NCBI GenBank assembly: GCA_963970005.1
Contig: CAXAMN010008635.1
Span: 88,430 to 152,429, forward strand
Source: Durusdinium trenchii
Lineage: Eukaryota > Sar > Dinophyceae > Suessiales > Symbiodiniaceae
Reading direction: 5' to 3'
Length of the DNA stretch: 64,000 bases
Shown: piece after piece, positions 11,594-22,640 of the stretch
How positions within the stretch are numbered: the stretch's first letter is position 1
Layout of the letters: every line of letters starts with the position of its first letter
Notes under the pieces: model-generated
Database searches by the model: none
What the model was told of the DNA's origin: nothing
Seen by the model: the letters and a program-made list of their open reading frames with translations, nothing else
Translations under genes and position numbers: made by a program

Positions 11594-14500
11594 CATGGCC
11601 TCTAGCAAAGCAAATCTCGCCTGGTAGTCATCATCCCCCAAATTTGGCAACGATGACACCAAGCCAGCTGAAAGAGCTTCCCGCAGCAGTGGCAAAGCCT
11701 TAGACATTGTCAACAAAAAACAGAACTTAACAAAATAAATAAATCCTCAAGGAATTGCGAAGAAAGAATTCTCGGAACAGCAAACAGCGCAGCCACAATA
11801 ACCAAGAAGCTGACACAGCACCTCCTAGAATACTATCAGGCGTGATGGAGAAGTCAACCGCCGGTTCTGTGAGGAAGGTCAGTGCGACAAGCCCCACATA
11901 GGGATATCCCTCCAAGGTCAATGGCCAAAGGCACGGCATTGAAAATCATTGAAATGCATTCTTATTGCTTAAAGCCCGTGGACCTGCCTCCTTACTTCAT
12001 TAAGTATTAAGTATATAGGCGCCTACGTAATTGAGTAAGGGACAAACTTGTTCGTTCCTAGCTACTTGGACGCTACTATATATGGACGCAGGATAGCCCA
12101 CACTTCTTAAAGAAGCGCGAGCACTCATGATTTGGTTCCTACAATAGATTTGGGGGAAACTTAAATTCAGGTGTTGACCGGCCTGTGGTGCTGCCTCCAT
12201 TGCCACGGCTATGGGCACAGGGCCAAATACAAGATCCTAGGTCTGACCGAGGTTCAATGTTTTAGGGCCCATAAGCATCTTTAGCAAGCATTTCTGGAAA
12301 CTGAGACCTAAATCTTGGCTTCAGACTCTCAACCGCACTCGAAGCTGCGGAAAGAGGTTCATACGAACGGAGGATCGAGCACTTGCCTTGACGATCACCT
12401 CGTCACAAGAGAACGTGTCTTTAGTTTTAAATCACAAATAAAACTCCGACAGGAGCACTTCATAGCAGCCATGACACAGCACTACTCACTACTCGCCACT
12501 AGATCTTCAAAGTAATGCCGAAAGGGCAAATGCCAGCTCAGGTGTTGCCTCAAAGAAGCGGTCGGCTACCCAGAGGAAGTCAGCCTGGCACAATGCAAAG
12601 CTGCATTTGTAAAGTCAGCTGCTGGGTCCAAAAAGTGCTATTTCCAAAGAGATTGTCTGGATGAGTTGAAAAATCAGAATGCTCAAATCGTCCTCAACCC
12701 AAGCTTTGTCTTATGACGTCCATACTTTAACTATCTTCCAGTTTCCCACTGAAGAGCCTCCAACATCACAACTTGCCTGAGCGTGGGCTCCAATCATTCA
12801 TGAAACCAAGAAACACAAATGATGCAACACAAATGCCCTATTATGTTGCATGTCCAAGCCCTACTAGTAACTAGTACGAGCCCCAGCTTATGGCACCCTC
12901 CCCTGAAATTGCAAAATTGTACAGTGCGTACATTTACAGATTTACACTTACACAACCAAACTCAACCAAAGTTTAAAAAAAAAAAAACGAGCACACAAAC
13001 CAACTCTCCCACGCCTCACACGTCAAAGATATTCAAATATTGTGTAAATGTGTAAGTATGATTCAACATGTTTGAGATTCATGGGAAGGAAGGAATTATC
13101 TTCAAGCTTTTGGTCGCAATCTCCCTCTTTGGGTATCTTTTGGTCAAGACTCGGCTCCAAACTCCCTCCAGGTCGACGATCACGAGCTTCTTGCAAGGCT
13201 TTGGAAAGTGCTCGCGCAGCTGTTTCGCGAGGCATTCGTACCGCGTCAAACACTGGTGGGTTTAGTCCAAAAGTAACCTCAGTTCGATCTCTCAACTGCA
13301 GCTCTACCTTTCATGTGAAATTGTTAAGCGGTCTCGTCTTGCAGGTCAACTCTCGGTTGCTTGGGCTTCTGAGGGCTAGGTTTGAGGGTAGAGAAACTGT
13401 GGTTTCTCAGCAAACCAAATATCATGCTCAGGAAATTGAGCCACACAATGCATGTATTATATATAACTATATATTCTATCTATATATACATAATACTTAC
13501 TGTATACATATCTTATACTTATACCCCATGCCACGTGACAAAAGCTGCCACCAGTAGCAACAATAACAGCAACAAAAAGAACAAAAACAAGGAATGCCAC
13601 ATAATTACACTCCACGCCCTGGTGTTTGTGCTCCATGAAATCGTAAAAGACCTTGCGGTTCTGATGTGAGCTATCGTCAAAGTCACGTGCCTACACCATA
13701 CGATTTTGTAGACCATCGTTTCACAGAACTACAGTGCATTGTCAGAGTATTGGTTTGTGTGTGAGTCCCCGATATCCCAGTTGTGCTGGATCGGAAAAGT
13801 GCAAGAAAATGAATAACGTTACATCTTAAAGTCTTGAATTGTCCACATTGAGCTTAGGGGGTTCGGCATGCACTTGGCAGTTTCGTTGGCCGCTTCTGTC
13901 CAAATGTTCAGTGAAAATAGCTTAGCTGTTGATACCCTCCAAAGAGATATTGTATATGTACATTACATTACCATTATATACATTACCATTACCATTTCAT
14001 CTTTTTGGGTTACACTGTTACACCGTTACACCTCTAAAGACAATGTGTATCTAGATCGATCCAAATCGGTTGAGGCACGTTTTCAAACGCTATGCTCAGC
14101 GCATCCTGCTCTGTAGCCGTGAGCGTGAAGGTGGCCAGGGTCGCCAGTTCTTCACCAAGTCCAGAGATTGTCTTTTGTAATGGAGTCCAAACAGCCGAAA
14201 GTACCATGTTCAGCCACCGAACGCTTTCCTCGCCGCTGCTCCCACTGTAAGAGACTCCTAGGCCCTGCTCAACGATCCTGGCTCTGCGTTGCTGCTCCTG
14301 ATCTACACTGAGCACAACCGTCAGAACAATGGCGAGACCAGCACAATGAAGCCACATGCCAGGACGGCATTGGCGGCATCGAAAACGCTTCAAACGTTTC
14401 ATTTGTTTGCAAACCTTGGCACCCCTGGAGGATGCTACGGACGCTTCGTCTGACACCTGTCGGCTAGTTTCGCCATTCTCTGGTATCAGCGATTCCAAGT

Positions 14501-14765
14501 GGAGATGGTCTGCATAGGACCTAGCAGAATCTGTGGTTCTCAAGATCAAAAAGGCCTATCTACAAAACAAAGCTGCTTCTCAAGCAAAGGCACGCTATTG
14601 GACCAGGTGTTCCGACACCAGGGCGTCGGCTAGCTCGTCCAAGCATCCATGCCACAGACAATGCCAAAGTCAGGGGAGGTGCTAAAGCCACCGTCCGCTC
14701 GCTTGGGCTTCCAAAAGCATCGCGCAACAAGCGCCGTGCCACTTGCTCAACCACTCGTCGCTGCC
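11594..14765 (-). CDS. Probable SMP-domain (E-Syt/tricalbin-like) membrane lipid-transfer protein, several exons
   Basis: Four minus-strand coding pieces line up with an SMP domain, a tubular lipid-transfer module at membrane contact sites. The piece at 14549-14040 has a hydrophobic segment (LHCAGLAIVLTVVLSV) and then ESVRWLNMVLSAVWTPLQK, which resembles the E-S-x-x-W-L-N start of SMP domains. The next, 13300-13060, begins after a CTGCAG acceptor with LRDRTEVTFGLNPPVFDAVR, matching the G-x-x-P-P-x-F-x-x-V-R strand. The third, about 11910-11820, reads GYPYVGLVALTFLTEPAVDF, like the domain's end. A possible fourth (11694-11594) reads ALPLLREALSAGLVSSLPN. A possible 5' exon at 14765-14600 starts QRRVVEQVARRLLRDAFG. 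E-Syts usually add C2 domains, and I could not find one. The third piece lacks an obvious AG acceptor, so the gene may be decayed. Exon limits are approximate. Confidence 0.45.
11990..12040. repeat. Palindromic AT-rich repeat centred on GGCGCC (copy 2)
   Basis: Shares TTACTTCATTAAGTA and TAGGCGCCTACGTAATTGAG with the copy at 7330-7385, with the arms rearranged. No coding content. Confidence 0.5.
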
Positions 14766-15427
14766 TAGCAACAGGGTGAAGAAAGCACCGCAAATCAGCA
14801 AATCACAAGAATTGTTGTGAATGTGTGTGTGTGTGTAAACCCTTTAAGCACCATGCCCTAGATAGCTTTTCTAGACAAACAAATCATGCTTGCACCTTCA
14901 GCACCCTTGCACACCATAGTTCGTGGTTGAATAGTCTATACAGTAGATTGGACATGATTGGACAATATGCAGTGTTATTCTTACTTGCAATACTTAAAGC
15001 GATATGATTGCAAAAGTAGCTTCACATGTTCACGCTCATGCCGTAAAATATACCAAAATAATGATGCTCTCCTGTTGGTTCCTCTGTCTGTTAATCCATT
15101 AATTATCAACTTGTTGCGTGAGAATCTTGCTGGGACTGGTGGGACTGCGGATTCTTCATATTCCTCGCCGCCTAGGTCTCGTGACCAGGTAGCTGCTGGC
15201 AGACGGCTGGTTGGGCCTCAAAATTTGACAAGAATTAACAAAAAGAAACAAAAACTTGCTGTCAAAACACTAAGATTATGGCGTTGCTTCCGCAGTCGCT
15301 GAGTTTGGCAGTGGCTTCCGGCTTTGGCCCCGCAATGCCATACCAAGGCTTCTGGTCGGCTCGCTAAGAACCTAAGCTGAAAAAAAGAAGCAGTTGGATG
15401 GACATAAGTCTCGTCTCGAAAGTACAA

Positions 15428-15490
15428 ATTAGGTTGGAGGCCATCGCCATTAGGTTGGGGACATCGCTATTAGGTTGGAGGACATGGCTA
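15428..15490. repeat. Short tandem repeat GGTTGGAGGCCATCGCCATTA, copy 2
   Basis: Three imperfect copies of a 20-bp unit (TTAGGTTGGAGG + CCATCGCCA or ACATCGCTA) match the copies at 1690-1765. Confidence 0.7.
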
Positions 15491-16179
15491 TTGGAAACAA
15501 AGTACAAAGAAAAGGAAGAAAGGTCTAATTCCCAATCTTCTCAGAGGTCTCAGCTCTCGAAAGCAGTACATATTCCATCTAATCCTGCTCCCTTGCTCAG
15601 CCTTTGCTCGGCCCTTGCTCACATATGTTTTGGTCACTTGGGCCATTAGCATTGTTTATCCTTCGTCAAGTTCGCGTCAATGCACTGCCCTCTATATACA
15701 GGTATCTGCAGAAAATCAAAAAACACGTTCAACTTGCTGCAGGAACCTTCACACTGTCTTCGGCCACCTTGGCTGCCTGAATTCAGCGCGAATTGCAAAA
15801 AGAAAACATTCTATTTGTCAGCAATCAATTAAGCGGGTTTCCACACGAGCGTGATTGCTCATCTGTCAACTCACAAAAGTAAGCGATACGGCAAAGCGTG
15901 TCCACAAACGATCATGCACAGGCACACACAATGGTTCAGTGATCACGTGAATTACGCTAGGTTATGCTGGTTGCGCTGAGCACTCAGTGCTCCGAGCCTT
16001 TCTTCGGAAAATGTTCAGGCTTGTAGCCGGTGTAATCGGCGGGGCGGAGTGCAATCGGTGCTCCGCAAAACTGTGGACACTGATAGAACTCGAGAAGAAC
16101 CAATGAATTGAAAACGTTACGTTGTTGTTTGATTTTGTCTTGCTGTGTAGGGTTGCATAATATGAAATCTCTTTAGGCG

Positions 16180-19100
16180 TATCCCAAGGAAAATTTTGCG
16201 GTGCCTCGGATGTGATGCCCTCAACAGTGCCACCAAGACCAATCGTTGCATTTCCTGCACCAGTAAGCACAGCCCCTGCAATTCTGTATACTCCAGCCTT
16301 GGGGCTCAAGCACAAGAGAACTACTACTAGTAGCAAGAAGCTACTAGCTATTTGCTACTAGTAAGAGAACTGGCACAAGACACTCACTGAAAACAGACTT
16401 GCTGGCAAGTTGCAAACACTCGGGACGGTGCGGCCAGCGGCCCACTCTTTACCACTTGCGTCTCCCCAAACCTGATTTGCAGCAAATTGGGCAGTGTCAC
16501 AAACATAAGTCCGCGCAAACGGCTTGGATGGCTTCCCAATTGAGAGCTGCTTTGATGGCTGCAATAGCTAAGCCATCTGCCTAATCGTCTTGCTGAAAAA
16601 TGCAAATTCTGTTGCGAACATGCGCTTTGGGGTTGCGCGCGGTGAAGGGTGCTAACTTGCACCATCATTGAACCCCAAAGCCGAAATCATCATCATCGAC
16701 CTTCCAAAGGGGGTTGACAGGACCTACTGTAGATCCTTATTTCGCTTTTGCGTCCTGTCAACCTCTCTTGGTTTGGCTTCCCTTACAGTCGGTCCTGCTC
16801 CCTCGCAGGCTGGCGCTGGCCGGGCGCAGCTGCTGACACAAGGTTGGAGGGAGGGCCCCAGATCTAGATACCTTGAATTTATATAAGATCCAAATACCTT
16901 GAAATTAACTTATTAATATATATATATATACAATATATAATAACATTCTTGACCAAGTTGAGAGATGTTTTAAAATCACCCCAAACAGGAAAAACAAGTT
17001 GCGGGAGAAGATGGGCAGTTTTTTTGCACGCACAGTTGCACGCACCACAAGTCAGTCTCGTGTTATTCTGCTAACAAATGAAACGAAAACAGCCGAAGCC
17101 AGCTAGAGACAGCTAGAGCCGCCGCATACCAAGCAACCCAGCACACCCGAAACCGGAGACAGCTCGAGACATCGCCCAAACACATCGCGCCCAAAACAGG
17201 AGGCGCCGCCAAAACGAGACCCAAGCAGCCAACACAAAAAAGAGAGCCGAAGACACCGCAAAAAAAGGACCGGATAACCCCACATATTAAGCTTGTAAGA
17301 ACTATCAACGAGAAGCAGAAAGTGATAAGAAAAGAAGACGGAAAGATACTGGACGATAAAAGTGAATGAGATGAGTGGCGTGTGATGAGTGGTGTGTGAA
17401 GAGTGGTGGGTGATGAATGGTATAAGACGAGTGGTGTGTGATGAGTGGTGTGTGAGGAGTGGTGTAAGATGAGTGGTGTGTGATGAGTGGTGTAAAGTGA
17501 GTGGTGCGAGATGAGTGGTGTGTGATGAGTGGTGTGTGATGAGTGGTGTGAGATGAGTGGTGTGTGTGATGAGTGGTGTGAGATGAGTGGTGTGAGATGA
17601 GTGGCGTGTGATGAGTGGTGTAAGATGAGTGGTGTGTGAGGTGTGTGATGAGTGGTGTAAGATGAGTGGTGTAAAGTGAGTGGTGTGTGATGAGTGGTGT
17701 AAGATGAGTGGTGTGTGATGAGTGGTGTGTGATGAGTGGTGTAAGATGAGTGGTGTGTGATGAGTGGTGTGCGATGAGTGGTGTGTGATGAGTGGTGTGA
17801 GATGACTGGTGTGAGATGACTGGTGTGTGATGAGTGGTCTGTGATGACTGGTGTGAGACGAGTGGTGTGTGAGGTGTGTGATGAGTGGTGTAAGATGAGT
17901 GGTGTAAAGTGAGTGGTGTGTGTAAAGTGAGTGGTGTGTGATGAGTGGTGTGAGATGAGTGGTATGTGATGAGTGGTGTGTGATGAGTGGTGTGCCCACA
18001 CGTCCACCCCGTCCTCCTGCAGCCTGCCGCGAAATCTGCACTTCAGGGTGTAGTGCGCCTGACTCCAGGTTCACCAAGTGCTGCGCCTGCGGCGAAATCT
18101 GCACTCCAGGTTCATCAAGTACCGTGTGCCTGCCACGAAATCTACACGACAAGCAGCCGCGGGCCAGCGGCGACCACGCGTCCACCCAGTCCTCCTGCAG
18201 GCTCTGTGTACTGCGCCTGCCACGAAATCTGCACTCCAGGTTCACCAAGCGCTGTCCCTGCCACGAAAACTACTAGTACATGACAGGCAGCCGCGGGCCA
18301 GCGGCCACGAAAACTGCACTCCAAGTGCTGTGCCTCCTGCGAAGTCTGCGCTCCAGGTTCACGAAAAGCTACACGACAGGCAGCCGCGGGCCAGCGGCGA
18401 CCACACGTACACTCAGTCCTCCTGCAGGCTCTGTGTACTGCGCCTGCCACGAAAACTGCACTCCAGGTTCACCAAGCGCTGTGCCTGCAGCGAAATCTGC
18501 TGCGCCTGCCACGAAATCTACACAGCAGGCGGTGTGAGATAGGTGGTGTGGGTTGAGTGGTGTAAGAGGAGTGGTGTAAGATGGGTGGTGTGAGATAGGT
18601 GGTGTAAGATGGGTGGTGTGAGATAGGTGGTGTAAGATAGGTGGTGTGAGTTGAGTGGTGTAAGATGAGTGGTGTAAGATGGGTGGTGTGAGTAGGTGGT
18701 GTAAGATGGGTGGTGTGAGATAGGTGGTGTAAGATAGGTGGTGTAAGATAGGTGGTGTGAGTTGAGTGGTGTAAGATGAGTGGTGTAAGATGGGTGGTGT
18801 GAGAGAGGTGGTGTAAGATGAGTGGTGTAAGATGAGAGGCGGCGGCGGAGGCGGAGGCGGAGCGGCGGGTGTAGAGCGAAAAACAAGAACCCCACATAGT
18901 GATGTGGGGAAAACATATTTTTTCATGCTTTTTCAGCGTTTCCGAAGTCTCTGTCCGCAAGAGCTATGGGGCGACGTGAGCTTATCATCACAGAGGTACA
19001 GTCTGTCAGCAGACATTGATGCCATCCAACCATGTTTGCCGATAGCGTTTCTTCATGTCATGACAGACTCCAGTCAACAACGAACGAAGCCTCTCTCACC

Positions 19101-19875
19101 GAAAAAGCTCTGATCAAGAAGACTGCCTCTCTCAGCAAAAGAAGGCTCCAGTTCTCACTGGGCCAGCACAAGCTGGCTCAGATGTCCCCGTGGTCACGGG
19201 GCCAAGCCTCTAGGCCTCCAGCAGCTGCACGCTCAGCAGCGTCCAGTGCAACTCTTTGGCAAGTCCCAAAATGTGCCAAATTTATGATAGTTGCAGAGCA
19301 GTGAATGAGAACACTGCTCTGGACCATCATCAAATTGGGTTGAACAACGCAGTACATACAAGGTGCGGGAAGCAAAACAGGCAACCCCGCACACCGGAAG
19401 ACAGCCGGAGACGGCACACAACCGGAGACGAGGAGAGGAAACCTACGACCAGAAAAGCACCCTTTCAAAGGAGCAAGAACCCACTCACAGGTCAACCTCC
19501 GTGGTTGGGTAAAATTGAAACCACTTGAACTTTGATCAAGCGGCGTTTGCACAGCCTGTCCCAAGCCGCGCGTCAAACCTCCAGTAAGACGGAGGGTCGC
19601 TCCCAGAGTGGCAGCAGTGGTGTCTCCCACACCCCGAACCTTAGCCATAGCGAACCTAGCAAAATTGTCTTGTCAGGCCACCGCGTACATAGCAACCACC
19701 AAAGCATGGTCCAGTATGGTCACTGAATGTGATTTACTGAGTTACATGATTGAATCGAGCAGCGAGCACCGCTGTCTCATCTACAGTGCCAGTAATTGCA
19801 TCAAGCGTTGCTGCCATGGCCCTGCGTGCCTGAAACACACTCCCTTCAGAAAGGCCTGAATAAAGTTACTGTAAG
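16180..19875 (-). CDS. Candidate upstream exons with alanine/glycine helical repeats
   Basis: Short minus-strand exon-like pieces share an Ala/Gly/Thr-rich helical style. About 19840-19730 reads ARRAMAATLDAITGTVDETA. About 19655-19560 reads FAMAKVRGVGDTTAATLGAT then GGLTRGLGQ, with a TTGCTAG acceptor and a CAG|GC donor. A piece at about 16530-16450 reads ARTYVCDTAQFAANQVWGDA. One at about 16300-16190 reads AGVYRIAGAVLTGAGNATIG. Strand and order fit a 5' extension of the SMP-type gene, with the 17.4-18.8 kb minisatellites lying in an intron. No family is recognised and linkage to the SMP exons is inferred. Confidence 0.3.
17370..17992. repeat. 14-bp minisatellite TGATGAGTGGTGTG
   Basis: More than 40 copies of a 14-bp unit (TGATGAGTGGTGTG with AAGATGAGTGGTGT variants) run uninterrupted. 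On the minus strand three units make 42 bp, which is why a His/Thr/Ser-rich 14-residue repeat frame stays open for about 300 codons. I do not regard that frame as a gene. Confidence 0.95.
17995..18535. repeat. GC-rich repeat block between two minisatellite arms
   Basis: Degenerate units containing TGCCACGAAATCTGCACTCC, AGGTTCACCAAG and AGGCAGCCGCGGGCCAGCGG repeat about 8-10 times. The block sits between two arrays of the same 14-bp family, so it looks like an older GC-rich array nested in, or flanked by, the GATGAGTGGTG satellite. Confidence 0.8.
18535..18836. repeat. 14-bp minisatellite, variant arm (AAGATGGGTGGTGTG / AGATAGGTGGTGT)
   Basis: The same family as 17370-17992, but with GATGGGTGG and GATAGGTGG variants forming a higher-order pattern of roughly 90-130 bp. 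It ends in a GGCGGCGGAGGCGG run at 18838-18860. Confidence 0.9.
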
Positions 19876-20404
19876 CCAAGCTCTTGAGAAGCGTTGCAAA
19901 AGCGTTTAACCCAGCTCGCCTTGACACGGCCATGGGTATAGTTGTCATATGGACTTTGCTGCGTCCAGTTGCCGAGCCTGACCTCGTTGCCAAGTGCCTC
20001 GAACTGCTCTGCATGCCTCAGCCAATCAAGATCTCTCAGCATCTTTTTTCTGCGGTATTGCTACAGCACATGTCCTCAAGTCCCACAGCTGGCTTTGTCA
20101 CGAGTTTCTAGGAAATGCTAATAGTAGGTGTAGGTTGCATGTAAACCATTGATTTTTTCAACATTGGTGCTCCAAATGTGTTTTTCCATACGTGTTTGCT
20201 TCTTGAGGAAAGGTTTGACCCGCTACTTTCATCGCAAGGGAGACCAACCACCATTCATACACCAATCCAAAAGAGACGACAAATCTACCGTTGCAACGAA
20301 GAGACGACCGCGCCGCGAACGTGAAACCATCCAAACACTTGAAAAAGTCAGGCGCGCACACTGAACGATTTTTTAAATGATATTCAGGATGACTATAACG
20401 ACGC

Positions 20405-20545
20405 AGTGAAACTTAGAACATGGAAAAATGTTGTACAGTAACAAAAATATCACACTATATATTTAATTTAGAACATAGTAGAAACCACTATTTTAGAACA
20501 TCACATAAACTTAGAACATCAAGCCAAATTTGTTCCCTGTTCTAA
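20405..20545. repeat. Array of ACTTAGAACAT motifs, left flank of the DIRS-like element
   Basis: (A/T)TTAGAACAT occurs at about 20412, 20469, 20493 and 20511, and in opposite sense (GTTCTAAG) near 20540. The reverse-complement motif ATGTTCTAAGTT occurs at about 29799 and 29824, on the far side of the DIRS-like coding region. The two arrays are therefore inverted relative to each other, as expected of DIRS inverted termini, but similarity outside the motif is weak. Confidence 0.45.
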
Positions 20546-20599
20546 GCACATTTCCTCCCAAGGCCTCACGCAATAATCATGACTTGGAACGTCTGCTGG

Positions 20600-20790
20600 A
20601 CGCTAGGAAACCAATTCCTATTGATTCCTGGGTTCGGTTTAAATATCTGATTCCTATCGATTTCCTTTTAAATTCCTGTTGGTTCCTATTGATTCCTTTT
20701 GGGTTTCTCTTGATTGATTACTATTGATGTTCTTCCAAGTTCCTTTTGATTCCTATTGATTTCCTTCTTAAAATAATTACACCAGCATAG
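20600..20790. repeat. TTGATTCCTATTGATTTCC low-complexity repeat, short copy
   Basis: Imperfect 10-12 bp steps of the type TTGATTCCTATTGATTTCCT. The same family forms the long array at 28640-29520 and a short piece at 21720-21850 that interrupts the tyrosine-recombinase frame. Confidence 0.7.
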
Positions 20791-20879
20791 ACCCAGATAG
20801 CTAGGCAGAACCCCACGACCCGCTGACATGCGACTGGCTGGAACAAGAATGTACGCAGCCTGCACAGCCGGCTTACGGC

Positions 20880-21725
20880 ACCTCCACAGCGCGCGCAATC
20901 AGCTGACACCAGCACCGGTGCGCTTTGCCAGCTGACAACACCGGCAGCGGCGCCAGCACCCGACCAGCGCCGCCGCCCGTCCGCGCGCTCAGCCAGCTCA
21001 CAGCACCAGCACCCAGGACCACAGCGCCAGCACCAGCACCGACACCCTTTCGAAAGCGCGCGCAGCCAGCTCATTCTTATTTGCAGCAAGAAGCCCCATA
21101 GCTAGCCCTATTTGGGGAATAACAACGATCCTGCACGTATAAGTTTGTGCGCACAAAAGTGCGCGCGCAGACAGCAAAACCCACAAGTGTCATTGGCGCA
21201 AGGCCAAGCAGTATCCAGCGCCACTATTGTGTGTGTAGCATGCTGAAACATGCTGAAACAATGGTCGGTTGAGAGCCTGAGCTTGGTCGCCCTTCACTGC
21301 TGCAAGCGGCGGTTTGTTACCCTTCACTGTCAGAACCGGCGCTTTTTATAACTTCACTGTCAGAAGCGGGCACCAGCACCAAGCACCGGCACGCCAGCTC
21401 ACGGCGAGCACCAGCACCCAGCGCCGGTGTACCCGGCACCCAGCGCCAGGACCCGGCACCCAGCACCCGCACCCAGCACCGGCGCCCAGTCTCCACCGCG
21501 CGCAGTCCGGCGCCCGGCGCCCGCTGTCTCTAACCGGCACCATGTCTCCACCACCAGCACCAGCCCGCACCAGCACCAGCACCGGCACCCAGCAGTGGCA
21601 TCCTGTTTCCACCACACGCACAGCCAGCACCAGCACCCGGCACCAGCACCCAGCAGCGGCACCGGCACCCCGTCTCCACCACGCGCGCAGCCAGCTCAAA
21701 GCGCCAGCACCGGCACCGGCACCAG
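20880..21725. repeat. GC-rich CAGCACC(A/G)GCACC minisatellite in two blocks
   Basis: Two blocks (about 20880-21065 and 21365-21725) are built from CAGCACCAGCACC / CCGGCACCCAG units. Proline- and alanine-rich frames across them are repeat by-products. The spacer holds three short degenerate copies of a CTTCACTGTCAGAA(C/G)CGGCG unit around 21290-21370. No gene is seen here. Confidence 0.8.
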
Positions 21726-21849
21726 AATTCCTTTGGATTTGTCTTGATTCGTATGGATGTAGACTTCCATTTTGATTTCCTTGTAAATTCCAAGTGATGA
21801 ATTGCTAGCTGAATATAATATGTATATATATATATACACCCCTTGTACA

Positions 21850-22640
21850 CGCACATGCTGCTTCCGAGCGAACCTTGCGGTCTTTGGGTTCTTAACGAAG
21901 ACATACAAAGAGGAACACTCTAACATCGAATCGGAGGGAAAAATGAGATCCCTCCGAGTCAAGGAAAGAAACTCATTAGGGTGAAGCATGCCTCCGAACC
22001 CAAGTGCAACAATGCCAGCAAAGGACCACCAATGCCACAACAATGACAATGTCAACATGGCCTTCAAGACCGGAGCCGACAACACTGCCCGACACCTGCC
22101 GGGCTCTTCAAGCTGCCACTTTCTGTCAACTTGCCACGCGCCGCTCAAGAAAGTGCAGGACTCAGGTCTCAACTGTTGGACAGACGTTGTAGCATGCACA
22201 AGCCAGTAACGTGGCGCACCCTGCCTGAAGAGATGAAGTCCGTATCCTTTCAAGGCCATGTTGGCAGTCTCTGCCGTGGCAAGAACTTGCTCTAGCGTCA
22301 ACCTGGCTTCGCTTGCGCACCACTGTCCAAGAGCATCTAAACACTTTTCCATCCGACTGTAAGTTGCAGGAGCGAACCCGCCAAGCATGTTCAACTCACC
22401 TCTGGGCTTAGGCGTCCTTGGAGGACCTGGATTACGTTCGATGTCACCTGCCAACAACAGCAGGAGTCTGAACCAGCAGCCTAAGGGTCGAACCCAGGTC
22501 GACGACTCAACCATCACATCAAACAAGGCGTGGTCACCAGAAATCAAGTCATTTAACCAACGGGGGATTGGCCTGGATGGTCCAGGCACATCACCTCCTC
22601 TTGAAGGCCGTCTGCTCGATTCCAGCTTGATCTACAATGC
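21850..22640 (-). CDS. Truncated tyrosine recombinase of the DIRS-like element
   Basis: The frame runs through GDVPGPSRPIPRWLNDLISG, then the 2A motif, then a helical core-binding-like region (FAPATYSRMEKCLDALGQW). It then has the box-I region (SFAGIVALGFGGMLHPNEFL then SLTRRDLIFPSD) and PKTARFARKQHV. In tyrosine recombinases the catalytic Arg I lies in the pattern G-x-R-x-x-E, and here that position is His (M-L-H-P-N-E). The frame then runs into (TA)n and TTGATTCC-type repeat DNA at about 21850, before the H-x-x-R and Tyr motifs. The protein is therefore both mutated and truncated and cannot be active. Confidence 0.6.
22422..22445 (-). other. 2A-like ribosome-skipping motif (DIERNPGP)
   Basis: The minus-strand frame of the recombinase contains LLLLAGDIERNPGPP, an exact fit to D-(V/I)-E-x-N-P-G-P preceded by the leucine-rich stretch typical of 2A sequences. 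In such motifs the ribosome fails to form the Gly-Pro bond, releasing the upstream protein and starting the downstream one with Pro. Here it would separate upstream products from the recombinase. Confidence 0.75.

Noticed and set aside
17063..18248. Minus-strand frames of 314 and 381 codons rich in His, Thr and Ser
   Set aside because: They coincide exactly with the 14-bp satellite; 3 x 14 = 42 bp gives an open 14-residue repeat in several frames at once, so they reflect the repeat and not a protein.
21314..21775. Pro/Thr/Ser-rich plus-strand frame
   Set aside because: It translates the CAGCACCGGCACC minisatellite; open frames exist on both strands.
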